DNA of 64,000 nt from Streptomyces sp. NBC_01244. Lineage in GTDB: Bacteria > Actinomycetota > Actinomycetes > Streptomycetales > Streptomycetaceae. The notes beneath the pieces were generated by a model. It saw nothing but the letters and a program-made list of their open reading frames with translations, did no database searches and had not been told where the DNA came from. Made by a program: the position numbers and the translations under genes. Every line of letters begins with the position of its first letter. Position 1 is the first letter of the stretch. The stretch is from the NCBI RefSeq assembly GCF_035987325.1, contig NZ_CP108488.1, positions 3,596,001 to 3,660,000 of the forward strand. Reading direction: 5' to 3'. Shown here one piece after another: positions 1 to 8,581 of this stretch.

Positions 1-1311
1 TTGTCCATGCCCGCGCCCACTCCCCTGCCCGCGCCCACGCGCACGACCGCCCCCGCCGGCTTCCGCGGGGTCTTCGCCCTCGGCGGCCGGGCCCTGCCCG
101 TCTACGGGTTCCTCGCCCGGCTCCCCGCCGCGCTGTGCCCCATCGGAACCCTGCTGCTCATCAACGAACGCGACGGCATCGGCGACGCCGGAACCATCGC
201 CGCCGCCCTCTGGCTCGGCCAGGCCCTCGGCGGCCCGGTCATCGGCCGGCTCGCCGACCGGCGAGGCCACCGGCCCGTCCTCCTGGTCGCCTGCGCCGCG
301 AACGCCGCCGTGCTCCTCGCCCTCGTCGCCGCCGTCCTCGGCGGGCTGCCGCTCGCCGCCCGCATCGCGCTCGCCGTCGCCGCCGGTCTCACGGCGGCTC
401 AGGTCGGGCCGCTGGCCCGGGCCCGGTGGGCGCGGCTGGCCGGAGAGGACAAGGCCCTGGTCGGGGCCGCGCTCTCCTTCGACACCACCCTCGACGAGGT
501 CGGTTTCATGGTGGGGCCCGCGCTGGCCGGGATCCTCGCCGTGACCGTCCATCCCGCGTCGGCGCTGCTCCTCGCGGCCGCCCTGGGCCTGGTGTTCGGG
601 ACGCTCTTCGCCCTGCATCCCACGGCGCCCGGCCCGACGGAACCGGACCCTGCCGCGCGGGGCGACGTACGACTGTGGTCTCCGGGGCTCGCGCTGCTGT
701 TCGTCGTGGCCGTCCTGCAGGGCGCCGCGTGGAGCGGGGCCAATACCGGGGTCAACGCGCTCGCCGTGGCGGTCGGCTCACCCGGGGCCGCCGGGCTCGT
801 ATGGGCCGCCATGGCTGTGACCAGCTCGGTCGCCGGCTTCGTGACCGTGGCCCGGCCCGGGACGGCCGGCCTGACCGTCCGGCTGCGCCGGACCATCGCC
901 GTCCAGGCGCTGCTGACGCTCGCACTGCTCGCCGTCTCCGGCCTGTGGGGCGCGGCCTTCGCCGTCGCCGGCATCGGGCTGGCCGTCGCCCCGCACCTGA
1001 TCGCGCTGTTCGGCCTCGTGGAACGGGCCGGTCCCGCACGGCGGATGGGCGAGGCCATGACCCTGGCCGGCAGCGGTCTGATCATCGGCCAGGCACTGGC
1101 CGCGGCGGCCGCCGGTCCGCTCGCCGCCGCCTACGGGTACCGGGCGGCCTTCGCCGTCTCGTGCGCGGCAGCGGCCGCCTCCGCGGTGCTGGCTTGGGCG
1201 GCCGCCGACCGGGTCCTGGGGCCGGGACTCAGCCCGAACTCTTCATCGCCGCCAGCCCCTTCGCCAGGTCCTCGGCGTTCATCACCGGGGCGACCTCCAG
1301 CTCGGCGTTGA
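1..1311 (+). CDS. MFS transporter
   Basis: A 436-residue polytopic membrane protein of the major facilitator superfamily, probably a proton-driven exporter or importer of a small molecule; the substrate cannot be told. About twelve hydrophobic segments are separated by a central loop near residues 210-225, and a motif-A loop (GRLADRRGHRP) lies at about residues 82-92, between helices 2 and 3. The TTG at base 1 is the first codon visible, so the true start may lie upstream of the window. The last ~28 residues (SPNSSS onward, Pro/Ser/Arg-rich) are read antisense through the end of the convergent neighbour and do not look like family sequence; the ancestral stop was probably earlier. Confidence 0.85.
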   Translation: MSMPAPTPLPAPTRTTAPAGFRGVFALGGRALPVYGFLARLPAALCPIGTLLLINERDGIGDAGTIAAALWLGQALGGPVIGRLADRRGHRPVLLVACAANAAVLLALVAAVLGGLPLAARIALAVAAGLTAAQVGPLARARWARLAGEDKALVGAALSFDTTLDEVGFMVGPALAGILAVTVHPASALLLAAALGLVFGTLFALHPTAPGPTEPDPAARGDVRLWSPGLALLFVVAVLQGAAWSGANTGVNALAVAVGSPGAAGLVWAAMAVTSSVAGFVTVARPGTAGLTVRLRRTIAVQALLTLALLAVSGLWGAAFAVAGIGLAVAPHLIALFGLVERAGPARRMGEAMTLAGSGLIIGQALAAAAAGPLAAAYGYRAAFAVSCAAAAASAVLAWAAADRVLGPGLSPNSSSPPAPSPGPRRSSPGRPPARR

Positions 1312-1528
1312 ACTGGAGGAACAGGTCCTCCATCAGGGGCGGCATCTGGGCGCTGTCCTGGAGGTCGAAGACCATCCAGCAGGACCGGACGCCCTCGTGG
1401 AGGCCGAAGTAGGCGGCCTCGGGCTTAACGGTCTCCATGAGCTTCTTCATGGCATCGGGGAGGGCGCCGCTCTTGATGCCCTCGTTCGCCGCCGCCGTGT
1501 CCAAATGGGCCCTGAGCATGACTCTCAT
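1229..1528 (-). CDS. Conserved hypothetical protein (~99 aa)
   Basis: A small soluble protein of 99 residues with regular alternation of helix and strand (AHLDTAAANEG..., AAYFGLHEGVRSCWMVFDLQD), which looks like a ferredoxin-like/dimeric alpha-beta-barrel fold. No catalytic motif is recognisable and I do not assign a function. Codon use is typical of the window and the sequence is not low complexity, so it looks like a real gene. It is convergent with the MFS gene and their 3' ends overlap by 83 bases. The ATG is preceded by a GGAGC-type ribosome site. Confidence 0.7.
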   Translation of the reverse strand: MRVMLRAHLDTAAANEGIKSGALPDAMKKLMETVKPEAAYFGLHEGVRSCWMVFDLQDSAQMPPLMEDLFLQFNAELEVAPVMNAEDLAKGLAAMKSSG

Positions 1529-1607
1529 GCGCGGCTCCTTTCGTCACGGCCACCCTGAGCTCGGGTACGGGAGGCGGCAACATCTCCGCCTCCGTCCGGG
1601 CACCGGG

Positions 1608-2282
1608 CTACTCCGTCCGGTTCGCTCCCTGGATGTGGAAGTTGAAGTCCGTGTGCCCGAGGGTCCCCATCAGCCGGAGCCATACCGGCAGCAGCATCTC
1701 CGTACCGCGCGCCGTCTCGATGCCGCCCAGGTCGATGACGGTGTGCTCGCGCCAGTCGAAGGAGTACAGGAGCTCCCGTACGGCCTTCTTGGCCTCGGCG
1801 TCCTCACCCGAGAGGAAGACGGTGTGGTCGCCGGGGACCCTGGCCGGGTCGACCATGACCTGGCAGTTCATCGTGTTCAGCGTCTTGACCACGCGCAGCC
1901 CCGGGAAGGTCCGCTGGATCAGCTCGCCCAGGCTGTCGCTGTCCACCGGGTCGAGCCCGGGCGGGAACCCGCCGGAGAAGTCCAGCGGGTTCGCGATGTC
2001 GATCAGGATCTTGCCGTCCAGGTGTGCGGCGTCCGCCTCCGTCAGGGCGGCCACGCTGACCTGCCCGGCCGTGGCGTTGACGAGCGTCTCGCCGAGCCGC
2101 GCCGCCTCCGCGAAGCGGGCGAGGCCCGCCGCCGGGTGGGCCTGCTGCCAGGCGGCGTACTCGGTGCGCTCGAGGGTGGCCCCGGGGTCCCGGGTGCCGA
2201 TGACGACCTCGTGGCCGAGGGAGAGCAGCCGGGCGGCCACCGTACGGCCGACGATCCCGGTGCCGAGGACTGCGTAGCGCAT
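1608..2282 (-). CDS. NADPH-dependent F420 reductase-like NAD(P)-binding protein
   Basis: A 224-residue protein with a dinucleotide-binding fold. The N-terminal glycine-rich loop is VLGTGIVGR immediately after the start, followed by the strand/turn GTRDP typical of NADP-preferring members. It resembles the NADPH:F420 oxidoreductase/NAD-binding domain 2 family (IDIANPLDFSGGFPPGL, VVKTLNTMN); whether it uses F420 or another acceptor is not certain. I chose the ATG at 2282 because GAGGGGAAG lies just upstream and the glycine loop begins four residues in; an upstream in-frame extension to 2342 lacks a good ribosome site. It stands alone, with 112 bases to the next gene. Confidence 0.75.
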   Translation of the reverse strand: MRYAVLGTGIVGRTVAARLLSLGHEVVIGTRDPGATLERTEYAAWQQAHPAAGLARFAEAARLGETLVNATAGQVSVAALTEADAAHLDGKILIDIANPLDFSGGFPPGLDPVDSDSLGELIQRTFPGLRVVKTLNTMNCQVMVDPARVPGDHTVFLSGEDAEAKKAVRELLYSFDWREHTVIDLGGIETARGTEMLLPVWLRLMGTLGHTDFNFHIQGANRTE

Positions 2283-2394
2283 GACGGCTTCCCCTCGCAT
2301 ACGGAAGGAATCGGAGAGAACGAAGAAGGCGGACCCACTCAAGCAGGTCCTGCGGATTCCCGCGCACGGGGCGTCAACTCCACGCCAACCTCAG

Positions 2395-3036
2395 CTAGTC
2401 CAGGATCCCCACGTCGTAGAAGAACTGGTAACGCGTCGGGTCGTCCGGCAGGAACCAGTGGAAGCCCTCCTCCAGGAAGACGGCCACCAGGTTCACGGCG
2501 ATCACCAGCCCCAGGAACCACAGCGCGGCCGTCCCCACCGCGCGGTACGGTCCCGGGTCCTCCGCCGGCACGGCCCGGTCCGCGGTGGCGTGGGCGAAGG
2601 CCAGGACGATGCCGACGGCGACGACCGAGGCCTGGAAGAGGATCAACGCCCAGACGTAGAGGTGCAGGCCGAACACCTCGCTCCCGTACCCCTTGTCGCC
2701 CGGCAGGACGTGCAGCATCGTCTGCCGCCACGAGGCGAACGAGCCGGCGGTCACGGCGACCAGGGACAGGCCCCAGCCCATCATGTAGTCGCGGCCGGTC
2801 ACCGCCCCGCGCGACAGCGCCGTCCGGATGATGTGGGCCGCCCCCATCGCCGCCATCAGCATGAACATCCGCTGCACGATGCAGAGCGGGCAGGGGTACT
2901 CCCACATCCCGAACTGGTAGAAGAGCCCGCCGCACACCACCCCGGTCCAGCCGATGGCGAAGGCGCACGCGAACCAGAACTGGACCCGGCCCAGCAGGCC
3001 GCCCTCCAGCTGCGCCTCCGGGAGGAGGCTGGACAT
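2395..3036 (-). CDS. DsbB-like disulfide bond formation membrane protein
   Basis: A 213-residue protein with about five membrane helices. The motif YPCPLCIVQR supplies the CxxC of the first external loop of the DsbB family, which passes electrons from a thiol oxidase to quinone. The second pair of cysteines found in classical DsbB is missing: the second external loop (GDKGYGSEVFGLHLYVW) has none. The protein may therefore work with a different partner or as a reductase-type variant. The start at 3036 places the membrane protein 11 bases after the stop of a tiny upstream membrane gene, so the two are probably co-translated. Longer in-frame readings upstream are only the out-of-frame shadow of that small gene. 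Confidence 0.75.
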   Translation of the reverse strand: MSSLLPEAQLEGGLLGRVQFWFACAFAIGWTGVVCGGLFYQFGMWEYPCPLCIVQRMFMLMAAMGAAHIIRTALSRGAVTGRDYMMGWGLSLVAVTAGSFASWRQTMLHVLPGDKGYGSEVFGLHLYVWALILFQASVVAVGIVLAFAHATADRAVPAEDPGPYRAVGTAALWFLGLVIAVNLVAVFLEEGFHWFLPDDPTRYQFFYDVGILD

Positions 3037-3047
3037 CGCGGCCACGG

Positions 3048-3212
3048 TCAGTAGCTCAAGGTGAGGGCGAGGCTGCCGGTGATGTGGTGCGCCATCAGCA
3101 GGATCACGGCGAGGAGCATGAGCCACCAGGCGCCGAGCACGACGAACCGCGGGGCGTCCCGGTACATCGCGATCAGCGTGGCGAGGAGGCCGCCGAAGAT
3201 GAGGGTGTCCAT
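3048..3212 (-). CDS. Tiny membrane protein upstream of dsbB-like gene (DUF5993-like)
   Basis: A 54-residue protein translated from an ATG at 3212, with two short hydrophobic segments (residues ~4-16 and ~26-50) around a charged turn (YRDAPRF). It begins MDTLIFGGLL and ends in a conserved-looking HHITGSLALTLSY tail. Its length, start and position directly before a DsbB-like gene match what I remember of the DUF5993 family of actinobacterial small membrane proteins; the family name is from memory. It is probably a partner or stabiliser of the DsbB-like protein; this is inference from the 11-base spacing only. Confidence 0.55.
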   Translation of the reverse strand: MDTLIFGGLLATLIAMYRDAPRFVVLGAWWLMLLAVILLMAHHITGSLALTLSY

Positions 3213-3275
3213 GGCGCGGACCGTACCGACAGGGGGACATACCGGACGCGCGGCGCGCCCCCGCCGGCCCCAGGG

Positions 3276-3392
3276 TTACGTCGGTTGCGCCGCCACCTGC
3301 ATCAGTTGCTTCGCCACCGCCTGCATCAGTTGCTTCGCCGCCGAAGCCAGTTGAGTCGCCACCGGCGTCAGTTGCGCCCGCATCAGCCGCAT
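3276..3392 (-). CDS. Possible 38-residue amphipathic peptide after the kinase gene
   Basis: An ATG at 3392 lies five bases after the stop codon of the histidine kinase gene and opens a 38-codon frame ending in TAA at 3276. The peptide has glutamine-leucine pairs at positions 7-8, 14-15, 21-22 and 29-30, a near-heptad pattern that predicts an amphipathic helix, and the DNA carries a matching 21-24 base repeat. There is no independent ribosome site, so translation would depend on coupling to the kinase. I recognise no family. It may be a non-coding repeat rather than a gene. Confidence 0.25.
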   Translation of the reverse strand: MRLMRAQLTPVATQLASAAKQLMQAVAKQLMQVAAQPT

Positions 3393-3397
3393 CGACG

Positions 3398-4771
3398 TCA
3401 GCTGCGCCGCCGCTTGCGCCGGCTGCGTCCGGCGCGCCCCGAGTCTCCCCGCGCCCGCCCGTCCAGCGCGATCCACACCCGCACCTCGGTGCCGCCGAGC
3501 ACCGAACGCCCCAGCCGCACGTCCCCGCCCGTCGACTCCGCGACCCGCCGGACGATGTCCAGCCCCAGGCCCGTGGACCCGTCGCGGCCGCCGTCGTTGC
3601 CGCGCCGCAGGGCCGCGTCCGGATCGGCGATGCCGCCTCCCGCGTCCGAGACGAGCACGATGACCGCGTCCCCGGCGTCGTGGACGTCCACCGCGAAGGG
3701 GGTGCCCTCGGGAGTGTGCCGGAACACGTTGCCCAGCATGGCGTCCAGCGCCGCGGCGAGCTCCGGCCGGGCCACGGGGATCCGTACCGTACGGTCGACC
3801 CCCGCGAGCCGCACCTCGCGGCCCTCGTCCTCCGCCAGCGCCGACCAGAACCCCATCCGGTCGCGGATCACCTCGGAGGCGTCGCAGCCGGCGCCCGGCC
3901 CCTGAGCGGCGGCGGGCCGCTGCTCGCGGGCGGTACGGATGATCGTGTCGACCTCCCGCTCCAGCTGCTCCACGGCCGCCCGGGTGTGCTCCGCCGCCGG
4001 GCCGTCGCCGAGGGAGGCCGCGTTGAGCCGCAGCACCGTCAGCGGGGTCCGCAGCCGGTGCGAGAGGTCGGCGGCCAGCTCCCGCTCGTTGGCCAGGAGT
4101 TCCACCACCTGGTCCGCCATCGAGTTGAACGCGACGGCCGCCGAGCGGAGTTCCTTCGGTCCCTCCTCCGGGACCCGGGCTCCCAGCCGCCCCTCGCCGA
4201 GCCGGTGCGCGGCGTCCGCGAGCCGCTCGGCCGGCCGCACCAGGCGGGCGCCGAGCCGGTCCGCGACCGCCACCGAGCCCACGACCAGGGCGAGGCCGAC
4301 GCCCGCGAGGACCACCCAGGCGGTGGCGACGCCATTGCTGACCTCGCTCTCCGGCACGAGGATCTCCACCACGGCGATGTCTCCGGAGCCGAGCGCCACG
4401 GGCTGGAGCAGCGCGAAGCCGCCGCCCGCCACCGGGACGGTCGCGGCCCGCCCGATCCGCCGGGTCTCGAAGACGGCGCGGTCGCCGGCCCAGCCGTCGC
4501 CGATGTCCACGCGCGGGTCGTCCCCGACGGCCGGCACGTGGACGGCCATCCGCCGGTCGGCGCCCATCTGCGTGGACTCCACGGCCTTGCGCAACTGCAC
4601 CGGGTCGGTGGTGATGGACAGTGTCGGCCCGATGGTGGCGGCCTGCCGTTCGGCGTTGGAGAACGCCCGGTCGCTGGCCATCTCCTGGACGACCAGCCCG
4701 AGCGGTACGGCGAAGGCCACGACCACCATCACGGTGACCGCGAGGCACACCTTGACCAGCGCCCACCTCAT
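3398..4771 (-). CDS. Sensor histidine kinase of an OmpR-type two-component system
   Basis: A 457-residue membrane kinase. Helices at about residues 5-30 and 148-170 bracket an extracytoplasmic sensor domain, followed by a HAMP linker (RLVRPAERLADAAHRLGEG). The H-box LSHRLRTP carries the phospho-accepting histidine near residue 238; the ATP-binding domain has an N-box (MLGNVFRHT), G1 (SDAGGGI) and G2 (GSTGLGLDIV). The tail is very basic (RSRRKRRRS). I chose ATG 4771 because it starts a proper transmembrane segment and sits seven bases after the response-regulator stop, indicating translational coupling. The signal is unknown. Confidence 0.9.
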   Translation of the reverse strand: MRWALVKVCLAVTVMVVVAFAVPLGLVVQEMASDRAFSNAERQAATIGPTLSITTDPVQLRKAVESTQMGADRRMAVHVPAVGDDPRVDIGDGWAGDRAVFETRRIGRAATVPVAGGGFALLQPVALGSGDIAVVEILVPESEVSNGVATAWVVLAGVGLALVVGSVAVADRLGARLVRPAERLADAAHRLGEGRLGARVPEEGPKELRSAAVAFNSMADQVVELLANERELAADLSHRLRTPLTVLRLNAASLGDGPAAEHTRAAVEQLEREVDTIIRTAREQRPAAAQGPGAGCDASEVIRDRMGFWSALAEDEGREVRLAGVDRTVRIPVARPELAAALDAMLGNVFRHTPEGTPFAVDVHDAGDAVIVLVSDAGGGIADPDAALRRGNDGGRDGSTGLGLDIVRRVAESTGGDVRLGRSVLGGTEVRVWIALDGRARGDSGRAGRSRRKRRRS

Positions 4772-4778
4772 CGGCGCA

Positions 4779-5468
4779 TCACTGCGGCGGCTCCAGCTTG
4801 ACTCCGACACCCCGCAGCGTGTGCAGGTAGCGCGGGCTGGCGGCGGTCTCGCCGAGCTTGCGGCGCAGCCACGACAGGTGGACGTCGATGGTCTGGTCGT
4901 CGCCGTACGACTGCTGCCAGACCTCGGCGAGCAGTTCCCGGCGGGCCACGACCACGCCCGGCCGCCCGGCGAGGAAGGTCAGCAGGTCGAACTCCCGTCG
5001 CGTCAGGTCCAGTACCGCCCCGTCCAGCTCGGCCTGCCGGCGCAGCGGGTCGATGGCGAGGCCGCCGACGCGCAGCACGCGGGAGGGCGGTTCGGCCCCG
5101 GCGGAGGAGCGGGCACGGCGCAGGACGGCGGCCATCCGCGCGGAGAGGTGTTCCACGGAGAAAGGTTTGGTCAGGTAGTCGTCGGCGCCGTCGTTGAGCA
5201 GCCGGACGATCTCCGCCTCGTCGTCCCGGGCGGTCGCGATGATGACGGGCACGTCGGTGATCCCGCGGAGCATCTTGAGTGCCTCGGCCCCGTCCAGGTC
5301 GGGCAGTCCGAGGTCGAGGATCACCACGTCGAAGCGGTTGTGGGCGACCTCGCGCAGCGCCTCCAGTGCGGTGCCGACGCTGCGCACGGTGTGCGAGGCC
5401 TCGGTCAGGTGCCGGATGAGGGCGGAACGTACGAACTGGTCGTCCTCGACCACGAGCACACTAGCCAT
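4779..5468 (-). CDS. OmpR/PhoB-family response regulator
   Basis: A 229-residue DNA-binding response regulator. The receiver domain shows the acidic pair VVEDD (residues 9-10), the phosphorylation site Asp52 in ILDLGLPD, the switch Thr in IATARDD and Lys101 in LTKPFS. The C-terminal winged helix follows (LTRREFDLL, DVHLSWLRRKLG, LHTLRGVGVKL). The start at MASVLVV is set by the receiver fold; in-frame codons upstream to 5651 are proline-rich and overlap the divergent promoter region. It is the first gene of an operon with the histidine kinase, whose start lies seven bases after this stop. Confidence 0.92.
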   Translation of the reverse strand: MASVLVVEDDQFVRSALIRHLTEASHTVRSVGTALEALREVAHNRFDVVILDLGLPDLDGAEALKMLRGITDVPVIIATARDDEAEIVRLLNDGADDYLTKPFSVEHLSARMAAVLRRARSSAGAEPPSRVLRVGGLAIDPLRRQAELDGAVLDLTRREFDLLTFLAGRPGVVVARRELLAEVWQQSYGDDQTIDVHLSWLRRKLGETAASPRYLHTLRGVGVKLEPPQ

Positions 5469-5547
5469 GGCCCGCACCGTAGCCCATTCGGGGGACGCCG
5501 AGGGGTGCCGGTCCGGGTCTGGGACCGGTGGTGCAGTATGTCCCCCG

Positions 5548-6078
5548 ATGAGACGAGGACTTGTCGGTAGAGCAGTCGCCCATGCGGGGGCGTGGACCCT
5601 GGCGACCGGGGCGGCCGTCACTCTGTCCTGGTGGGGCGTGCACTCGGTCATGTCCGGGACCGCCTACGATCCGCCGCTCGCGGTGCCGCTGGCCACGCAG
5701 CCCCTGTCCTCCTCCACGCACCGGGCGCAGCCGCCGGAGCCGACGCCCTCCCCGTCGCCCTCCGCGTCCGCGTCCACCGCGCCGGCCTCCTCTTCCCCCT
5801 CCGCCAAGCCCTCCGCGACGCCCACCCCCCGTTCGCGGCGCCAGGGGCCCGCGGCGGAGAACGTGAAGGCGTACAGCGTCTCGGGCGGCCGGGTCGTCTT
5901 CGATCTCGGCGCCGCCCCCGGCGAGCTGGTCTCGGCGACCCCGCTGGCCGGCTGGCGGATGCAGGTCTGGAAGCAGCCGGCCTGGATCCGCGTCACCTTC
6001 ACCCGCGACGGCCGCGAGGTGTCGGTGTTCTGCACCTGGCACGACCACCCGCCGCTGGTGGAGATCGTCGACCCGTAG
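5548..6078 (+). CDS. Membrane-anchored or secreted hypothetical protein
   Basis: A 176-residue protein with an N-terminal hydrophobic segment (residues ~10-28, AGAWTLATGAAVTLSWWGV), a long Ser/Pro/Ala linker (about residues 65-100) of the kind that spans the cell wall, and a compact C-terminal domain (VSGGRVVFDLG, MQVWKQPAWIRVTFTRDG, VFCTWHDHPPLVEIVD). No enzyme motif is seen and I do not recognise the domain. It is divergent from the two-component operon with 79 bases between starts, so it could be controlled by that regulator or belong to its output; this is inference from position. Confidence 0.75.
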   Translation: MRRGLVGRAVAHAGAWTLATGAAVTLSWWGVHSVMSGTAYDPPLAVPLATQPLSSSTHRAQPPEPTPSPSPSASASTAPASSSPSAKPSATPTPRSRRQGPAAENVKAYSVSGGRVVFDLGAAPGELVSATPLAGWRMQVWKQPAWIRVTFTRDGREVSVFCTWHDHPPLVEIVDP

Positions 6079-6119
6079 GGCCCGTCGTCCGGATCCGGTC
6101 CGCCGGATACCGTGGCGCC

Positions 6120-7622
6120 ATGAGCACCGGCGCGCGGTACGTCACCGACCTGATCGACGCCTGCGAGCGGTACGGCGACCGGCCCGCCTTCGGGTCCGGG
6201 TCCTGGGTCCTGACCCATTCCGAGGTGCTGGCCTGGACGTACCGGCTGGCGGGCGCCCTGGCCGAGCTGGGGATCCGGCGCGGCTCCGGGCTGGCCTGCG
6301 TATCGGCGGGCAATCCGCCCCGGACCCTGCTCGTACGGCTGGCCGCGCACGTGCTGGGGGCCCGGCTGACCCACGTGTGCGTCGGCCCCACCACTCACGG
6401 GCTCGACCACCTCCTACGGGACTGCGAGCCCGCCCTGATCGTCCACGACACCCCCGTACCGCCGGGCCCCGCGGCCCGCATCGGCCTGGCCGCACTGCTG
6501 GAGCTGGCCTCCGCCCGGGAGGCCCTGCCCGTCGCGGTGGCGGCGCGCGGCGAGGACGTGGCCCGGGTGACCTACACGGGCGGTACGACGGGCCGGCCGA
6601 AGGGGGTGGCCTCGACGTTCGCCGCGATGGCGGCCCGTACGGCCACCCGCGCCGACTCCCCGGACACCGCGGGCTCCGCGCCGCTGACGTTCGTATCGAC
6701 CGACTCCCTCTCCCAGCGCTCCGGCGGCCGGTGCCTGGAGCAGCTGCGGGTCGGCGGCCGCTCCGAGATCCTGCACCCCTTCGGCACCCGGGAGTTCGCC
6801 GAGGCCTGCCGGCGGCTCGGGCCCGCGGCCACGTACCTGACGCCCTCGATGCTGTACCGGCTGCTCGACGACCCGGAGACCGCCGACGGAGTACCCGGCC
6901 TGGTACGGGTCTCCTACGGCGACTCCCCCGTCCACCCGGAGCGGCTGCGGCGGGCGCTGACCCGGTGGGGTCCCGGGGTGCGCTGGACCCAGGGCTACGG
7001 GATGAACGAGGCCGGGGTCCTCAGCCGGCTCTCCCCGGCCGACCACGAAGCCGCGGCCACCGACCGCCCCCACCTGCTCGGCTCCGTCGGCCGCCCGGCG
7101 CCCGGGGTGGAGGTCGAGGTACGGGGCTCCGCGCCGGGGGCCACCGGGGAGGTGTGGGTGCGCTCCCCGATGGTGATGGCCGGCTACCGCAATCAGCCCG
7201 CCCTGACGGCCGAGGTCCTGCACGACGGCTGGCTGCGCACGGGTGACGTCGGGCATGTCGACGCCGACGGCTACCTGTACCTCGACGACCGGGTCAAGGA
7301 CGTGGTCATGGTGCACGGGGCGAACATCTACTGCGGCCCGATCGAGACGGCCCTGACCCGGCATCCCGCCGTGGCCCGGGCGGCCGTCGTGGGGCGGACG
7401 GACCCGGTCACCGGGGAGGCGGTGTGCGCCTTCCTCGTCGCGGCCCCCGGGCACGCCCCGACGGGCGCGGCGGCGGCCGAAGCGTGCGCGCTGGTCGCGG
7501 CGGAGCTGGCGCCGGGGCAGCGGCCGGCGGCGGTGTTCTGGCTGCCGGCGCTCCCGCTGACGGACCGCGGCAAGCCGGACAAGCGGCGCCTGCGGGAGCT
7601 CGCGGCGGCCTCCGGGGAGTAG
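6120..7622 (+). CDS. AMP-binding enzyme, fatty acyl-CoA ligase type
   Basis: A 500-residue adenylate-forming enzyme of the ANL superfamily, which would activate a carboxylic acid to an acyl-adenylate and pass it to CoA. The phosphate-binding loop TYTGGTTGRPKG lies near residue 155, the A5-like motif QGYGMNEAG near 295, the GWLRTGDVGHVDADGYLYLDDRVKD hinge region (quoted here only by its ends, GWLRTGD and DDRVKD) near 370-395, and the catalytic lysine motif DRGKPDKRRL near 485. No carrier-protein domain is attached and no thioester-template genes are near. The ATG at 6120 follows a weak ribosome site. Substrate chain type cannot be told. Confidence 0.85.
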   Translation: MSTGARYVTDLIDACERYGDRPAFGSGSWVLTHSEVLAWTYRLAGALAELGIRRGSGLACVSAGNPPRTLLVRLAAHVLGARLTHVCVGPTTHGLDHLLRDCEPALIVHDTPVPPGPAARIGLAALLELASAREALPVAVAARGEDVARVTYTGGTTGRPKGVASTFAAMAARTATRADSPDTAGSAPLTFVSTDSLSQRSGGRCLEQLRVGGRSEILHPFGTREFAEACRRLGPAATYLTPSMLYRLLDDPETADGVPGLVRVSYGDSPVHPERLRRALTRWGPGVRWTQGYGMNEAGVLSRLSPADHEAAATDRPHLLGSVGRPAPGVEVEVRGSAPGATGEVWVRSPMVMAGYRNQPALTAEVLHDGWLRTGDVGHVDADGYLYLDDRVKDVVMVHGANIYCGPIETALTRHPAVARAAVVGRTDPVTGEAVCAFLVAAPGHAPTGAAAAEACALVAAELAPGQRPAAVFWLPALPLTDRGKPDKRRLRELAAASGE

Positions 7623-7630
7623 CCGGGGGG

Positions 7631-8530
7631 TCAGCGGAAGACCGACGGCGGGGGCTCCGGCGAGGCCACCGCCGAGGCGTCCGAGACGGGGACGGCGCCG
7701 CCCGCGAAGTCGATGAGGGCGCGGCCGTGTTCGACCCGGCCGGGGTGCGGGTCGCTCGCCACCCGCCGGGTGAACTCCGCGACCGGGAGCTCCCGGTCGG
7801 CGGCCACCAGCACGGCGTTGCCGAAGCGTTTCCCCCGCCACACCACGGGGTCGGCGGCCAGCGCCAGTTCCGCGAACCGGGACGCGGCCGTGGCGATCTG
7901 GCCCCGCAGATGGGAGAGCGGCGGACCGTCCGCGAGGTTGGCCACGTACCAGCCGCCCGGCGCCAGGGCCCGGCGTACGTCGTCCAGGAACTCGGCGCTC
8001 GTCAGGTGCGCCGGGGTGCGGGCCCCGCTGAACACGTCGGCGATCACCAGGTCCGCCCAGCCGTCGGGGACCTTCGCCAGCCCGGCCCGGGCGTCGACCG
8101 CGCGGACCCGGACCCGGGCCTGCGGGTCCAGCGGCAGGTGTTCCCGTACGAAGGCCACGAGCCCGGCGTCGATCTCGACGATCTGCTGCGTCGAGCGGGG
8201 GCGGGCGGCGGCCGTGTAGCGCGCGAGGGTGAAGGCGCCGCCGCCGAGGTGGAGCACGTTCAGGGGCTGGCGGGCGGGGGCGAACAGGTCGATCAGGTGA
8301 CCGATCCTGCGCTGGTAGGCGAAGTCCAGGTGTCCGGGATCGTCCAGGTCCACGTGGGACTGCGGGGCTCCGTCGATCAGTAGGGTCCAGGCGCCGGGCC
8401 GCTCCCGGTCGGGTTCCAGCGCGGCGTGCCCGCCGTCCACCGGCCCGGCCGGCGCCTCGGAGGTGTCCCGGCCGCCGCGCCGCTTGTCGCTGCCCTTGTC
8501 GCCGCTCTTGCCCTTGCCCTTGCTCGCCAC
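7631..8530 (-). CDS. Spermidine synthase-like methyltransferase-fold protein
   Basis: A 299-residue protein with a Rossmann methyltransferase core like spermidine synthase. VLHLGGGAFTLARY is motif I, VEIDAGLVAFVREHL motif II, VRAVDARAGL the following acidic turn and DLVIADVFSGARTPAHL motif IV. The first ~35 residues are Lys/Gly/Arg-rich and probably disordered. The aminopropyl-transferase residues typical of true SpeE are not clear to me, and actinobacterial members like this are usually called spermidine synthase-like or fused-MFS-type proteins without proven activity. It is convergent with the acyl-CoA ligase gene, leaving eight bases between stops. Confidence 0.75.
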   Translation of the reverse strand: MASKGKGKSGDKGSDKRRGGRDTSEAPAGPVDGGHAALEPDRERPGAWTLLIDGAPQSHVDLDDPGHLDFAYQRRIGHLIDLFAPARQPLNVLHLGGGAFTLARYTAAARPRSTQQIVEIDAGLVAFVREHLPLDPQARVRVRAVDARAGLAKVPDGWADLVIADVFSGARTPAHLTSAEFLDDVRRALAPGGWYVANLADGPPLSHLRGQIATAASRFAELALAADPVVWRGKRFGNAVLVAADRELPVAEFTRRVASDPHPGRVEHGRALIDFAGGAVPVSDASAVASPEPPPSVFR

Positions 8531-8581
8531 GCCCTCATTATGGCTGGTCAGGGCCCGGCCGGCAGGACGGCCTGTCGGACC

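Noticed and set aside
6120..7622. Part of a non-ribosomal peptide or polyketide cluster, from two adenylating enzymes in the window
   Set aside because: No carrier, condensation or ketosynthase domain is near either ligase, and the two lie 24 kb apart as single genes.
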